Source of the DNA: Chamaecyparis obtusa
Taxonomy: Eukaryota; Streptophyta; Pinopsida; Cupressales; Cupressaceae
Direction of reading: 5' to 3'
Length of the DNA stretch: 64,000 nucleotides
Assembly: GCA_027943335.1 (NCBI GenBank)
Contig: BSBK01001116.1
Coordinates: forward strand, 351,001-415,000
Numbering within the stretch: position 1 is the first letter of the stretch; each line of letters starts with the position of its first letter. The translations under genes and the position numbers were made by a program. Of this stretch, positions 48,117-59,608 are shown in pieces. Under the pieces are notes generated by a model. It was not told the origin of the DNA. It worked only from the letters and a program-made list of their open reading frames with translations, and did no database searches.

Positions 48117-49250
48117 ATGACGGAGCCAGATATTAAGTACCTCAGTCAAAAAATAAAAGAAATGAAACAAAAGAGAAATGATTCTGATGGTGAAAACCAC
48201 TTTGTGGCAGTGTCAGAACCCAAAATAGTAAAAATAAAAGACGTATCTAAAGGTAAAAACCTCTTTGAGGTGCCTAAAGATGGGGTACTTAATAACCTAC
48301 TGAGTTATTTCCAAGATAGGTCATCAGTTCTTATTGAGCCTACACAACCAGTAAATTTGAATATGGAAGAGGCTCCACAAGTGATACATCTAGCTCAGTC
48401 TCTGTCAGTGCAAGAAAAAGAGGCATACACAAAGTTCTTACAAAAGAAGAAAATCAATTTTTCTTGGACATATTCAAACATGCCAGGGCTTGACACTAAT
48501 CTCATTATGCATCACTTATCTATAGCTGCAAGAATTAAACTAGTAAAATAGAAGTTGAGGAAAATGCATCCTCACATAGCTCTCCTTGTTAAGACTGAAT
48601 TAGAAAAGCTCTTAGGACCAGGATTTATTAGAACTATTGACTATGCCGAGTGGATCTCAAATATTGTTCCAGTTTCAAAACATGATGGGTCCATTTGTGT
48701 ATGCACAGACTTCAGGGATCTTAACAAAGCTTGCCCAAAGGATGACTTTCCACTCCCTAACATAGACATGATAGTGGATATGACTGCGGACTATGAGATA
48801 TACTCTTTAATGGATGGTTTTTCTAGTTATAACCAAATAAAAATAGCTCCTGAGGATCAAGAAAAGATAGCCTTCACATGTGCATGGGGAACCTATTGTT
48901 GGAACGTCATGCCATTTAGATTAAAAAATGCATGAGCCACATACCAAAGAGCTATGACCACAATATTTCATGATATGATGCATAAAAACATGGAGGATTA
49001 TGTGGATGATACCTTGGCCAAGTCTAAGCAAAGGAATACACACCTAGAAGATTTGGAAGTAATTCTAAATCGAATGGAGTAGTTTCACTTAAGATTGAAT
49101 TTGAAAAAGTGTGCATTTGGGGTTACCTCAAGTAAACTTCTAGGATTCATAATTTCAGCCAAAGGAATAGAGGTGGATCCCAAAAAGGTTCAAGCTATAT
49201 TAGATATGTCACCTCCCAAGAAAATTAGTTATATGAGAAGTCTTCAAGGA
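48117..49250 (+). pseudogene. Reverse transcriptase of the Tat element
   Basis: Motifs in order: SWTYSNMPGLDTNLIMHHL before the domain, EWISNIVPVSKHDG, CTDFRDLNKACPKDDFPLPN, YSLMDGFSSYNQI, the active site YVDD at 48999-49010, then LLGFIISAKGIEVDP. Stops at 48549, 48933 and 49081 interrupt it. It is a standard Ty3/gypsy RT with all catalytic Asp residues still readable. Confidence 0.94.
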
Positions 49251-49795
49251 TGGCTCCAATCTATATGGAGGTTTATTTCAACAAGACATTGCATAAGGGA
49301 GCCACATGTGCTTGGAATGAGGATTGCCAAAAGAGCCTAGATCAAATAAAGAAATACTTAACTAATCCTCCAATTTTAATGCCTCCTATCCCAGGAAAAC
49401 TGTTAATTTTGTACATCTCAGTGACAAAATCTTCCTTGGGGGCATTGTTGGCTCAACTTGATGATATTGGGAAGGAAAGAGCCATCTACTACATTAGTCG
49501 TACTCTAGTATCTTATGAGATCAATTATAATAGTATTGAAAAGTCTTGTCTTTTGGTAGTGTTTGCTTCCCAAAAGTTGCGACACTACATGCTTGCCCAT
49601 ACTATACAGCTTGTTGCAAAAATTGATCCTCTTAAGTATTTTCTTAGTAAGGTTGCTCTCATGGGTAGACTTGCTAAGTGGATGATGGTTTTGTCAGAAT
49701 TTGAATCTATAGAGTACATTGAGCATAAGGCTATAAAAGGGCAAGCTATTGTAGATGAACTTGCTGATTTCCCAGTCAAGGATAGCATGCCTATT
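49251..49795 (+). pseudogene. RNase H domain of the Tat element
   Basis: Follows the RT with a frameshift near 49250. It contains LYISVTKSSLGALLAQ (the first Asp position reads Val, degenerate), the KSCLLVVFASQKLRHYM helix, and a C-terminal GQAIVDELADFP. This is the first, degenerate RNase H typical of Tat elements, in which catalytic residues are often lost. Confidence 0.85.
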
Positions 49796-49819
49796 CAAGT
49801 GGAATTCCCAGATGAGCAT

Positions 49820-50212
49820 ATCATGTACATGACCATGTGTACTTGGAAAATGTTCTTGAATGGTTCAAATATGAAAAATGGATTAGGAGCTGGAGTATTG
49901 TTTATTTCTCCTCATGGGTACAACATACCTAAGTCTTAAAAACTTTTGTTTCCATCCACAAATAATATTGCAGAATATGAGGCTCTAACCAATGGACATA
50001 AGATAGCTATAGAATGGAATATAATAGAGTTACATGTCTTTGGGGATTCACAATTAATTATCAACCAAGTAAATGAAGAGTACCAAACTAAGGATGATAA
50101 GTTGATACCTTACAAAAAGATGGTTGATTCATTGTGATGTTACTTCACATTTGTGACATTTCAATAGATCCCTAGAAAAGAAAACAAGGCAACAGATGCT
50201 ATGGCTACACTA
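49820..50212 (+). pseudogene. Second, archaeal-type RNase H of the Tat element
   Basis: Motifs of the extra RNase H: MFLNGSNMKNGLGAGV (canonical D-G-S reads N-G-S), NNIAEYEALTNG with the Glu, HVFGDSQLIINQV with the Asp, and ENKATDAMATLA with the final Asp. Stops fall at 49937 and 50135. This second domain is diagnostic of the Tat branch (family knowledge) and is thought to supply the working RNase H activity. Confidence 0.9.
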
Positions 50213-50520
50213 GCTTCACTCCTTCGATTGGAACAACATGAATCTAGATATGAATTCCTAGTGGAAGAGCTACGTCATCCCATCTTTGACTCCTTTGAAA
50301 GCCATGTCATTTGTACCTTGGTCACTCATGAAACCTTCCCCATTATGGTGCTATCTATTCATACCTTCATGATGGAATCATCCCTGAAACCTTCAACCAT
50401 TCTGAAAGAAGAAACATTGTCCGTAATGCCTCTTGCCATACCCTTATCTCTAGTGATTTGTATAGGAGGGGTTTAGATGGGACACTTCTTAGGTGCTTGG
50501 AAAAGGATGAGTCTAACCGA
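50213..50520 (+). pseudogene. Linker between second RNase H and integrase
   Basis: A frame at 50201-50476 with no catalytic motif. It runs into the integrase N-terminus, with a frame change near 50480. Confidence 0.6.
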
Positions 50521-51599
50521 GTGTTAGTTGACAATCACAAGGGCATTTGTGGAGGACATTCCAATGGTCTTGCCATGGCCTGAAGGTTGCTTAGGGTGGG
50601 GTACTATTGGCCCACAATGTAGATGGATGCTATAGCTTTTGCCAAGTCTTGTAAAAAGTTTCAAAAACATGGAAACCTGATTCATGCTCTGGGTAGGGAG
50701 CTTATTATTTCTATTTCTCATTGGCCATTTCAGTGCTGGGCCTTTGAGAGCTTGTTGGGAAAATTCATCCCAACTCATTAGGTGGACATAAATTCATTAT
50801 TACTGCTACTGACTACTTTACCAAATGGGTAGAAGTCGTTCCACTGTCTGTTGCTTTAGGAAAGACAATCTCTTTGTTCATATTGAATCACATCATTTGT
50901 CAGTTTGGGATACCTTCCGAGATAATCACTGACAATGGAGGTCAGTTCAAAAGAAAGGACCTTACACACCTCTACAAGAAATTCAAGATAAAATAGCATT
51001 GGTCCTCCATTTACTTCCCACAAGGAAATGGACAAGCAGAGGCTTCTAATAAAATCATTCTTAAGATTCTCCATAGAACAGTTCACAAGAATGGTAGGGA
51101 CTGGCATTTACAGATCAATCTAGCCCTATGGGCTTATAGAACAAGTATACATACTCCAACAGGGGCTACTCCTTTTACCCTTACCTATGGCATTGAAGTA
51201 GTATTACCTTTAGAAGTAGAGATCTCTTCACTTAGAGTCTCTCTCAAAGGTTTGATAACAGATGGCGATTATCATGCCATGAGGTTACAAGACTTAGAAC
51301 TTCTAGATGAGAAGTGCAAGGCCTCATTTGATCATATGAGAGTGTATCAGAAGCGTATGTCAAAGGCATTCAACAACAAGGTTTTCCCTAGAGAGTTTCA
51401 AGTAGGTGATCTTGTTTTGCGAGAGAACCCTAAGAACCAACAAAATAGAGAGAAAACTAGTAAGTTTGAACCGAATTGGCTTGGGCCATATGTCATTATA
51501 GTTGCTTTTGGAATAGGTGCTTACTTGTTATCTGATGAGGATGCAGAACAACTCCCTGATCCCATCAATGTTTTGCACCTTAAGAAGTTCTATCCATGA
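50521..51599 (+). pseudogene. Integrase of the Tat element
   Basis: The zinc finger is at about 50533-50690, NHKGICGGH then AKSCKKF, where the second Cys reads Phe. In the catalytic core the first Asp position is changed (WAFESLLG), the second is kept (IITDNGGQF at about 50925) and the Glu is kept (NGQAEASNK at about 51035). The C-terminal frame at 51252-51599 has FQVGDLVLREN and NWLGPYVI, the GPY motif, and ends DPINVLHLKKFYP. Several stops and one frameshift are present. It would join cDNA ends to chromosomal DNA. Confidence 0.92.
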
Positions 51600-51880
51600 T
51601 GTCCATTCTGTCTGGGGGCATCCTTTGTACATACTTATTGATCCTAAAAAAATTCCAAAAAAATTCATATATGATGTTGAAAAAATCCTAAAAAGCATTT
51701 AAAGTCCTGAAAAAAAAATACAAAAAAAATAAAAAATGCAAAAAAATTTTTAAAAAAATTGAAAAAATGTCTTGGTGAAAATCTGGAAACAGACGCCTTG
51801 GTAACAAAAATACAAAAAAATTGAAAAAATTAAAAAATCTTCAAGTGGTGAAAACTTGGAAATAGGCACTACTTGAGGCC
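51600..51880 (+). repeat. A-rich tract with two GTGAAAA motifs after pol
   Basis: A-rich filler with GTGAAAATCTGGAAACAGACG (split 51775-51795) and GTGAAAACTTGGAAATAGGC (51848). Both match the motif repeated four times at 29907-30210. Confidence 0.8.
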
Positions 51881-52046
51881 TTTGCACCCTTGTCTTTTAG
51901 CATTCATCCTCAACACTTAGCCATTCTGCATCATGCCTTGACCTTATTTGACTTGGTCTGGAATTGGTCTTTATTTTTGTCTAGGGGGCATACCTGTTAG
52001 CATAGGTCCTTTAGGTGCGTTTGTCTCTTGGGACATTTCACAAACA

Positions 52047-52139
52047 AGTGTTTTTCAACACCACCCCAAACAGGTGTTTTTCAACACCACCCCAAATTGT
52101 GTTTTTCAACACTACCCTAGCATCGAGTGTTTCTCAACA
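52047..52139 (+). repeat. Four tandem units each encoding a hairpin
   Basis: GTGTT-TTTC-AACAC occurs at 52047, 52073 and 52098, and GTGTT-TCTC-AACAC at 52126. Spacing is 25-28 bp, with the filler CACCCCAAA between the first units. The 5-bp stem is identical in all four; only the loop and filler vary. Confidence 0.85.
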
Positions 52140-53438
52140 CTTATCAGATGTCTTACCCACCAGTCTAAGTATGATGCGATATTGCTCATTAACAAATTTG
52201 ATACTCAAAGTTTGACTCTATGACCAACACACACACACTTAAACAATCAACTCAATTGAGATATGTTGACTTTATTTTTCTTTGTGTGCTATCTATGAGG
52301 ATTTCTTTGATGAGTGGTCTCTCCCTGAGAAGTTTTCGATGATGCATAGCTAGAAGACTTAGGGTATGAGAACATGTTTTATTTCTTTATCTTCTTGTGG
52401 GTATATTTCATTGATCCTAATTGTCATGAGCATTTATGCTGGTCTTACTTGACACTAGGGATTGACAAGGTATTATCCTTGACTTTTTTTTTATGCGAGT
52501 GCATGCTTATAGCTACCCTGACTTTCATGTGTCTTGATACAAGCATAATCTCACCATAAAAAACTTAGGTAATCTCACTGCACTAGTCATCTTGACCTAC
52601 ATGTCTTTGGTGCCTAGGTGGGATTCCCACATCTCTATCTGATATAGATCATATTCATATTCACATAGTCATACTAGTGTGTATTGTATGATCTTATGAT
52701 GCTACCAATAACACTCGATGATGATAATTAGATGTCTATAAGCATTGTGACCTTGCAAGTCAACCACTTTTTCATAGTAGGTTGCATTTTTAGGTTCATG
52801 TTAGTTTAGTTTTGCATCTTGCATATGGAGAGAGCTCTCCTTTTATCTTTCATGGACTTGTCAGTCAACTACACTCACCTTTCCTTTTCTCAATCATGTC
52901 TTTCACTCCTTTTATAGCATTTTGACTTTTTGACTTAATTTTCAAAATATCTCAGAATTGCGCAAAAATTGCACCCCTAGCTAATTTTGATGTCCTGGAT
53001 CCATTTTCAAACTCAAAATTGAAATCTGAGTTAATCTTGATAGTCAAAATCACATTTCAAATTTTCCCTCTTCTGCACAGTTGGCTGACCATTTGAGGCC
53101 TGATCCTTCGATCTTCGCTGGGGCATCTTCATTTCTTCCTCCCCATCTCTTTCAAACTTCTAGTCTTTCATTCATCCCCTTCATCTTCATCTCTTTGAGG
53201 TTTGACTTTATCTTTATCCTATATCTTTCTCAGTCAAACTGAGGCATGTCTTCATTGCTTGATGGTTATCCTATCATCCTTCATCTTCGATTATGATTTC
53301 TCGTGACTTGATCAAGTTTATCAATTTGTTGCATCTCCTCTACCTGATTTTGATTTCGATTCTGAGGGGGCAGTACCTATCAGCTTTAATCTTTGATTCA
53401 ACTTTATCATTCAGCTCAGCTTGAGATTCTTATTTTGA
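52140..53438 (+). other. 3' untranslated region of the Tat element
   Basis: About 1.3 kb with no coding frame of note. It contains CT-rich and TCTTC-rich stretches. Confidence 0.6.
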
Positions 53439-53533
53439 GACTTGATTATCACTTAACAGCAACGGTGTTGATCTTGTCTTTTGATTTCAGACTTGACTAT
53501 CACTTAACAACAATGGTGTTGGCCTTGTCTTTT
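53439..53533 (+). repeat. Two-copy tandem repeat, 51-bp period
   Basis: GACTTGATTATCACTTAACA begins copy 1 at 53439. GACTTGACTATCACTTAACA begins copy 2 at 53490. Each runs into CTTGTCTTTT. Confidence 0.9.
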
Positions 53534-53666
53534 TAAATCAGCTTATGCTTGTCCTAATGTGTTCCCATCTATCGAACACACATCTGAGTTGTCTTGTGAT
53601 CCCAAATTGATCTCACATTTCAATTATTCTTTGACCACATGTGTTCCCAGAATGATCATACATTAG

Positions 53667-53681
53667 TCAAAGAGGGCCAAA
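53667..53681 (+). other. Polypurine tract
   Basis: TCAAAGAGGGCCAAA immediately before the 3' LTR, nearly identical to the tract at 32615-32629. Confidence 0.92.
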
Positions 53682-54688
53682 TGTATGCACCCTAAATTGG
53701 TCACCTAGACTTTGGGCCCCCATTTATCAATTTATCAAATCCCTGAATTAATATTTTCAAAAATCAGCATTTTTCAATTATATCATTTTCCTTGATCAAA
53801 TCATATTTTATCATTTATTCGATTATTCATTGGGCTAACCATTTTATCCTAAGTCTTTATTTATTTAAAAGTAATTTCCTCCCCTTTTAATAAATAAAAA
53901 GCCCCCAATTTTCCACTTATCCTAAGTTGCACAAATAAAGCATTATTCTTGTTTTATAAAAAGGAGAAAAGCACTTTTTGTCTTATATGGACAAAAAAGT
54001 CAACTCTTATTTTCTCATTGGAGGATATTTGTGCACATGGATTGCTCCTCTTTTATGCTCCACCATTGATTAAATCTTTTGCCTCTTAATCTCCATGGTC
54101 CATTCTTTCTCATTTCCTATAAAAGAAGAGCTCTCTTCCTCATTTGCATATCAATCTCTTTTATGCTAATGTTATGCTACAGGTTTTCTAGGTCATTTGG
54201 AGCTCTTTGAAGACATTCTTGCATTCAAGCTTTGAAGACATTATTGTTTCATTTCATTTAGCTTGCTTTCTTTCTTTCATAGTTGCATAATCATGACATT
54301 CTTAGTATAGACTTTCTTTATGCTATAGATTAATCTCACATAGTTTAATTAGGAGGGATTGTAACACTTGTTATTTCCATTTCATAGTTTAGATTGTACT
54401 TTCATTTTCATAGCATAGCTTGCATATTTGCATCCTCATTCTTAGCTTACTTGCATTGCATTTCCATTTGATTCTTGGGGATATTGGCACTCTTGCCCTT
54501 GTCTTCACTTGAATCTCTCATTGTGTGGTTGACTAGCAAGGTCATTAGCTTAATAGCTCTAGCTGAGAGCAATTTTACAATCTTGCAACTCCATACATAG
54601 AGAGCTCTAGGTTGCTATTGAAGGTTTCCCTTTCATGGATTTCCTTTGATGTAATGACATAGAGAAGTGCACTACTTTTATGTGTACA
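53682..54688 (+). repeat. 3' LTR of the Tat element
   Basis: 1,007 bp, begins TGTATGCACCC and ends TGTGTACA, followed by the duplication GGTAC at 54689-54693. The TATA box is at 54118-54125. Confidence 0.96.
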
Positions 54689-54693
54689 GGTAC

Positions 54694-55772
54694 AGCCTTG
54701 AATTGTGATATGTCATCAGACTCTATACCACTCTCCTTTTGTAGCTTCAAATTCCTTCTACACCTTGTTGGCTTGTTTTCTCTAACATAAGTCTTTTTTT
54801 TACTGGTTCTACTTCTTCTTTCTTCTTTTCTCTAGGTGTGTAGATAGACCTTGTAGATGGTCTGACATCGATTGGGCTAGGTGTCTCCTTATTCACCTTT
54901 ATCTTTTTCCCCTTGGGTTGTGAAGCCTCAACAACTTCTTCATCAACAACAACAGTACCCAAATTCTTAGATAATGCATTTATCATTTTTCTTGTTTCTC
55001 TTATTGCCTTATGTATCAATATACCTATCCTTGTTTTCTCTTTTACCTCGTCATATGTTCCATATCAAGTTTAACCTTTGTCAATTGGTTTCTCTAATAG
55101 TCTTTTGATTTGAATTGATGCAACATCTATGTTCACCTCATAACCCATAGGTGGTAACCTCTTGGTTCTTGGTTCTACAACTCTTATGATACAAATGTTT
55201 GTATCAACCTCAAAAAAAATCTCATCTTTATAGTCTTCCACTAAATGAGGTGGAATTCTGAATCTTTTGTTCATTCTAGCTTGAAATTTACTAAAGTAGT
55301 CATCCATGATTACATTAAAATTGTCTCCTATTCCTTGAATATACTCACTAATTTGATAAACAAACAATTTATCTACTTTCCAAGGTATTTCACCGACTGT
55401 TAGGAAAAAGTTTTGAAAATATAAGAAAATGCATACCATGAGTGGACTGAACTTCAAAGTATTGGACTTTTCTTTCCTTATTGTATTCATGTTTTCATCC
55501 AGTTGCTTCAACAATATTTCATAGATATCTATCTTCATGTCCTTCTTGAAAATTTTGTAAGCTATGTCAACTACTCCATAGGGTACACTATCTACCCAAG
55601 ATGATTGAAATATCTTGTAAGATTTGATATTGGATGCAAACTTCAATTTAGGGTCTTCAACTATAGATAAATTTAGTTCTCTCCCATCCCATTTAGCTTT
55701 GGTAAGGTCACATAGCTTGTTCATATCATTTTTTTTATAAACCCTCAGTCTATCACCTACTGGATATCTTGT
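54694..55772 (-). pseudogene. E0 ORF2, central part
   Basis: Frame 55772-55071 plus a second frame at 55019-54747 after a disruption. The first part is mixed alpha/beta-looking, with YPVGDRLRVYKKNDM, KWDGRELNLSIVEDPKLKF, FSPLMVCIFLYFQNFFL and FRIPPHLVEDYKDE. The second is charged, with KKGKKIKVNKE-type and REKKKEEVEPVKKR basic clusters. The first nine codons of the visible frame (MFSISYSSS, 55773-55799) belong to the adjoining solo LTR, not to the gene. The N-terminus continues at 57265, where ...HIVTG joins YPVG. No known enzyme motif is present. Confidence 0.75.
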
Positions 55773-57264
55773 TGATGAACTATAACTGATTGAGAACATG
55801 ATTGAAGAAGTACAAGTGATTAGAGATCAACAAACACTGAATTGTTATGTAAGATAATTAAATTAGTTTTATGTTGTCATTGATGTCAACTAGTTTTGAT
55901 AGTACTTATCATGGTAGTTGAAAATATCTAAGACACCTATAGAAGATAAGAGAAAGATGAAGACTTGAGATATCTACATTGAGGAAGATGGATATGATAA
56001 ATGAGGATAAGGAATACTCTTGGTAACTTAGTGATGAGTCTATGACTTCATATGGTTGACTTGATTATGTTACATTAATCTATTATGGAGTTAGAAGAAA
56101 AATGTTACAAAGTAGTATGGTTGGTTAACGAAGCATTCCAGTGTACACCAAGCACTGTAGTGTATATAGAGCATAGTATAAACTGAGCTTGTGTTCACTA
56201 ACACATGTCTTTGTTAACCGAGTATGAACAAAAGAACTAAATGATCAGTTTAGCCAATAGAAGTTGATGAGGGTGAAAGTACCTTGTAATCAGAGTGAAA
56301 AGATAAAGTTTGTTATGAAGATCAACAACTAACAAAATTTGGAGAAGATATAAAGGACAGAATTGAAACGTGTTACTGACACATCAATCGAGGAAGGTTT
56401 AAGTGGAAAAATCAATGAAGGAGATTACGAAGCAAAATTTGATGGATGAAAAGAAAATGGTTTACTTGTCTATTTAAGAGACTATGGTTTCATTATGAAA
56501 CTAATTCTGGAGGAAGATAACTACAAATATATCATGTAAACAAGCTTCATGCATGCCTGATCAAACTAGTTAAAGGAGAACCAAACTGCAGAGTTAACCG
56601 AGCATCAGAGAGCTTTTACTGAGGGATAGTAAGTTACTAAATATTGATGAATTGAATAGAAATATTGATTAGAGGATTTTATGATCTTAAGAATAGATTT
56701 GAACATCTGCAAATCAAGTTGTATTGTAATCAGATCACCTATTGTTACAGTTTAACCATTGTAATCAGATAAATCTCTTAACCGAGTAGACTTGAAAAGT
56801 CTTGTAATGTCATTCATAGAATGTACATTTGTTATCCTATCAACCCCATAGTGAATGCTGGTTGGATGATAATGGTTAGTGTTAAATCCTCTAACAAGGT
56901 CACACCTTACAGTGTGTTTTGTAACCTTTAACAGGGTTGGCTCTTTACCGAGCTCACTTCAAAAGAGTGAACAATTTTGGGTTACCAGTCCCCGGTGGCT
57001 TTTCCCTTTGTAGGGTTTCCACATTAAATCTCTTGTGTTATGTTTTTATTGTGGTGATTCTTTGATTGTCATACTTTACATATTGCATATCTGATTTGGT
57101 CAGTAATCACTATAAATAATTAACTAGTGATCGGTAAAATGCACAGACAGTTTAGTATTATTGTTTATCGATCTACAAAATAAGTTGAATTTGTTTAGAA
57201 GTTTTACATTTTATATTTGGGACTGTGGATAATTGATTCACCCCCCCTCTCAGTTATTCTTACA
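55773..57264 (+). mobile_element. Solo LTR inserted in E0 ORF2
   Basis: 1,492 bp, starts TGATGAACTA and ends TTATTCTTACA, with CTTGT (55768-55772) and CCTGT (57265-57269) as a target duplication with one mismatch. It is clearly homologous, in reverse orientation, to the solo LTR at 21852-33885. There is no primer site after it and no polypurine tract before it. The run CCCCCCCTCTCAG near its right end is typical of this LTR group. It separates the N-terminal and central parts of ORF2. Confidence 0.88.
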
Positions 57265-57671
57265 CCTGTTACTATGTGCAAGACATCCTTTGTGATCTTC
57301 ACTAGTCCATCAAGCCACATGAACTGATCATGCACTTGGTTTAATACTATCCTCATCCATTCATGTTTTCATATTGTTGGAACATGCATAGCATGGACCA
57401 AACCCTTAGTCTAAAAATGTGTGTGGCCTCTCTTCAAATTCCCATTCACACATAAATTCTTGTATGATGTCTCTATTTCCCCTTGGCATATATCTTCAAT
57501 TTTTCAATGAATGAAGGTGTGAATGTCTTTAATCAGAATTACCCTTGGTGGGATCGATGATAAGGATCCATCTTTCTCAATTTTCATAGAAGTGGTGGGA
57601 GGAAACTTATATTTGGGATTCACAAGATCAATCTTCTCAACTATTACTTGTTTTTGTATCTTAGGTGCCAT
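57265..57671 (-). pseudogene. E0 ORF2, N-terminal part
   Basis: Starts at the ATG at 57671 (MAPKIQKQVIVEKID), preferred to the upstream in-frame ATG at 57695 because the upstream stretch has no conserved look. It runs through two stops to QFMWLDGLVKITKDVLHIVTG at the solo-LTR junction (written here as a 21-residue span ending at 57265; its key words are MWLDGL and VTG). The K-x-T-K...VTG-x-PVG pattern parallels the Athila-like 3' ORF at about 13240. Function unknown. Confidence 0.68.
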
Positions 57672-58223
57672 CTTGATCTTATGAATGTTCAACAAACACT
57701 AGGGTTCCACCTGAATAGAAAATAGAATTTATGAACTCAACTCGATGAATGCTATAAATACCTTGAATGATCCTTGTAGATGCTCAAAATTCTCAATTGA
57801 ATGCTTGGAATCACTTTGTGATCTCATCTCTGTCAAATGCTTCAAGTTTTCATGAAAGTGTAAGGTAAAAATGAAATAGAACACTCTCTATTTATAGTTT
57901 TTCCTTGGGTTAGGGCTTCCAACAGCTATAAAAATTTGCATTTAATTATTTCCATCTACTTCATTTCACTGATAACTGAACTACACTTTCTTTCACCGAA
58001 TGGAGTAAAATAACTCAAAGAATTTACCGATCAACATATGAAATGATAACTTCACATCTTATATCCAAATGCATCTTAATATGAAAATATGGATCTTTGA
58101 ACTAAATCTAGGAACTGATTTAAGATATAATATAGGTTATCAACTCCTACACACACCTTTGACCAATTAAGTGAATGAAGGTGCACCCGATCCAATGGAT
58201 GTGGTGCCATCATTTTTTCCCAT
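57672..58223 (-). other. Spacer between the two E0 ORFs
   Basis: About 550 bp with no supported frame. On the minus strand it leads from the zinc-knuckle gene to ORF2, so ORF2 needs its own translation start or a spliced RNA. Confidence 0.55.
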
Positions 58224-59544
58224 TTATGTTCCATCATCTTCTGACTTCCTTCTCCAAGTCTTATTCATCTTTTGTCTAATCTCATCAATGTTAACATGAG
58301 TCTTTTCACTCATTTTTTCCTCAGTTGAATCCTTATTTTGGTACCTACAGTCCTTGGCTAAGTGATCAACCTTGTGAAAGTGGAAACAAGCCCTTCCAAT
58401 ATTTCTCCATGATTTTTTATTGTTCATAACATGCATCCTAAAGAAATTTTTTAGCAATGTGACCAAATCTTCCACATTCAGTACAAGTAATTATTGTATT
58501 ATAATCCCATGGTATACTAAGTCCTTGTCGGTTGTTTACAACATTCTATCGGTTAGGGACCCATTTCACATTTTTCCTTTGAGAGCTGTAATCTCTAGAT
58601 TTATGACCATATCTCTTGAATTTGTTAAAGTAACCTTCAAATCTTGGCTTCCTTGGATTGCTAATAACTCTTGATCTACATTCAAATTCCTTATGATCAA
58701 ACTTATTGCAGTTGTAACAATGACCATTAAATTTAGGAGTATTCAATGAATTACCTCTTTTACTTCTACAAATATTTGTTGTGTGTCCTAATTTACCACA
58801 ATGATAGCATATAGGATTATTTGACTTCGGTGGGGTAGAATTTTTATCTTAACTGGTTGCTTGATTAGAGGACTCACCCTTCTCGGTGGATTTGTTTGCA
58901 TTGTATCCTAGTTCAGTGGAGTCATTTAGTTGTCATTGATTTCTTAGATGTTCATCCAGAATCTTCAATGCTTCTTCCCATCTTTTCAAGACTTAATTAG
59001 CATCTCTTTTAGATTTTAGATCATTCTTTAGATATTCAATCTTAGATCTCAGTTCAATAATTTTTCCAACTTTCCTTACAACATCCTGATTTGCACTAAC
59101 AAGTTGGTCTGTCAAGTTGTAGTGAGTTTGTGTCAACCTCATTATTTCCCTGTCTTTCTCATCCAGTATTGTGTTCATTTTTATTTTATAATCTTCAACT
59201 ATTCCTTTTTCATCTTCATCTTTTCCTTTTTGTTCTAGGATTTCACACATCCTTACCAACTGTGCTCCTTGTTCTATTTTTAATGTTTTCACCTGATCGA
59301 CTAGGTTTTTATTCTTTTTAGACAGTTTTGATATGATATCATTAGATTCATTAGACATACTTCCCTCTAACTATTCTTCAAGTTCCTAAACATGATCTTA
59401 AGTATCTTTCAATTGATCTGCTAGCTCCTTCCTCTTGTTGATTGATTGTTTCAATTTCTTGCTCAATTCTTCAACCTGCTTATTATCCATTTTGAGTTCC
59501 ATTTCCATATTATCAATCACCCTTGCATACTTGTAGCTTTCCAT
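58224..59544 (-). pseudogene. E0 gag-like gene: coiled coil plus five zinc knuckles
   Basis: The first ATG with a lasting frame is 59544, about 50 bases after the primer site. The N-terminal ~280 residues are Lys/Glu/Leu heptad-rich coiled coil (best part 58993-59358), broken by a few stops. A series of CCHC knuckles follows: CYHCGKLGHTTNIC (~58800) and CYNCNKFDHKEFEC (~58710) are intact, and three more (near 58630, 58480 and 58390) have each lost one or two Cys. I see no retroviral capsid fold. Its position directly after the primer site and the knuckles argue for an RNA-binding Gag analogue. Confidence 0.78.
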
Positions 59545-59595
59545 CTTTCCAGATCTTTCATCTCAAGTGATTAAACTTCTTAATAAGAGACTAAT

Positions 59596-59606
59596 CTCTA
59601 ATACCA
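59596..59606 (-). other. Primer-binding site of E0, tRNA-iMet type
   Basis: On the minus strand it reads TGGTATTAGAG, one change from TGGTATCAGAG, two bases inside the 5' LTR. Confidence 0.85.
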
Positions 59607-59608
59607 AT

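Larger units (their letters stand above)
40304..54688 (+). mobile_element. Autonomous-type Tat Ty3/gypsy element (decayed)
   Basis: 14,385 bp; LTRs 40304-41309 and 53682-54688; duplication GGTAC at 40299-40303 and 54689-54693; tRNA-Lys primer site; polypurine tract. The order is gag, protease, linker, RT, RNase H, a second archaeal-type RNase H, integrase. The second RNase H and the C-x2-H-x4-H-x4-C gag knuckle are hallmarks of the Tat lineage (family knowledge). Stops and frameshifts occur in every domain, so the copy is dead. By eye there are about 12 LTR differences in ~245 bp. It is inserted in E0 ORF2. Confidence 0.95.

Noticed and set aside
52021..52139. Hairpin array as a CRISPR array
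   Set aside because: Units are 25-28 bp with no unique spacers, and it lies in a plant retrotransposon 3' region.
55773..55799. Met start and first nine codons of the minus-strand frame 55799-55071
   Set aside because: These bases belong to the solo LTR; the same peptide pattern (FSIS-SSST) appears at the end of the other solo LTR near 33860-33890.
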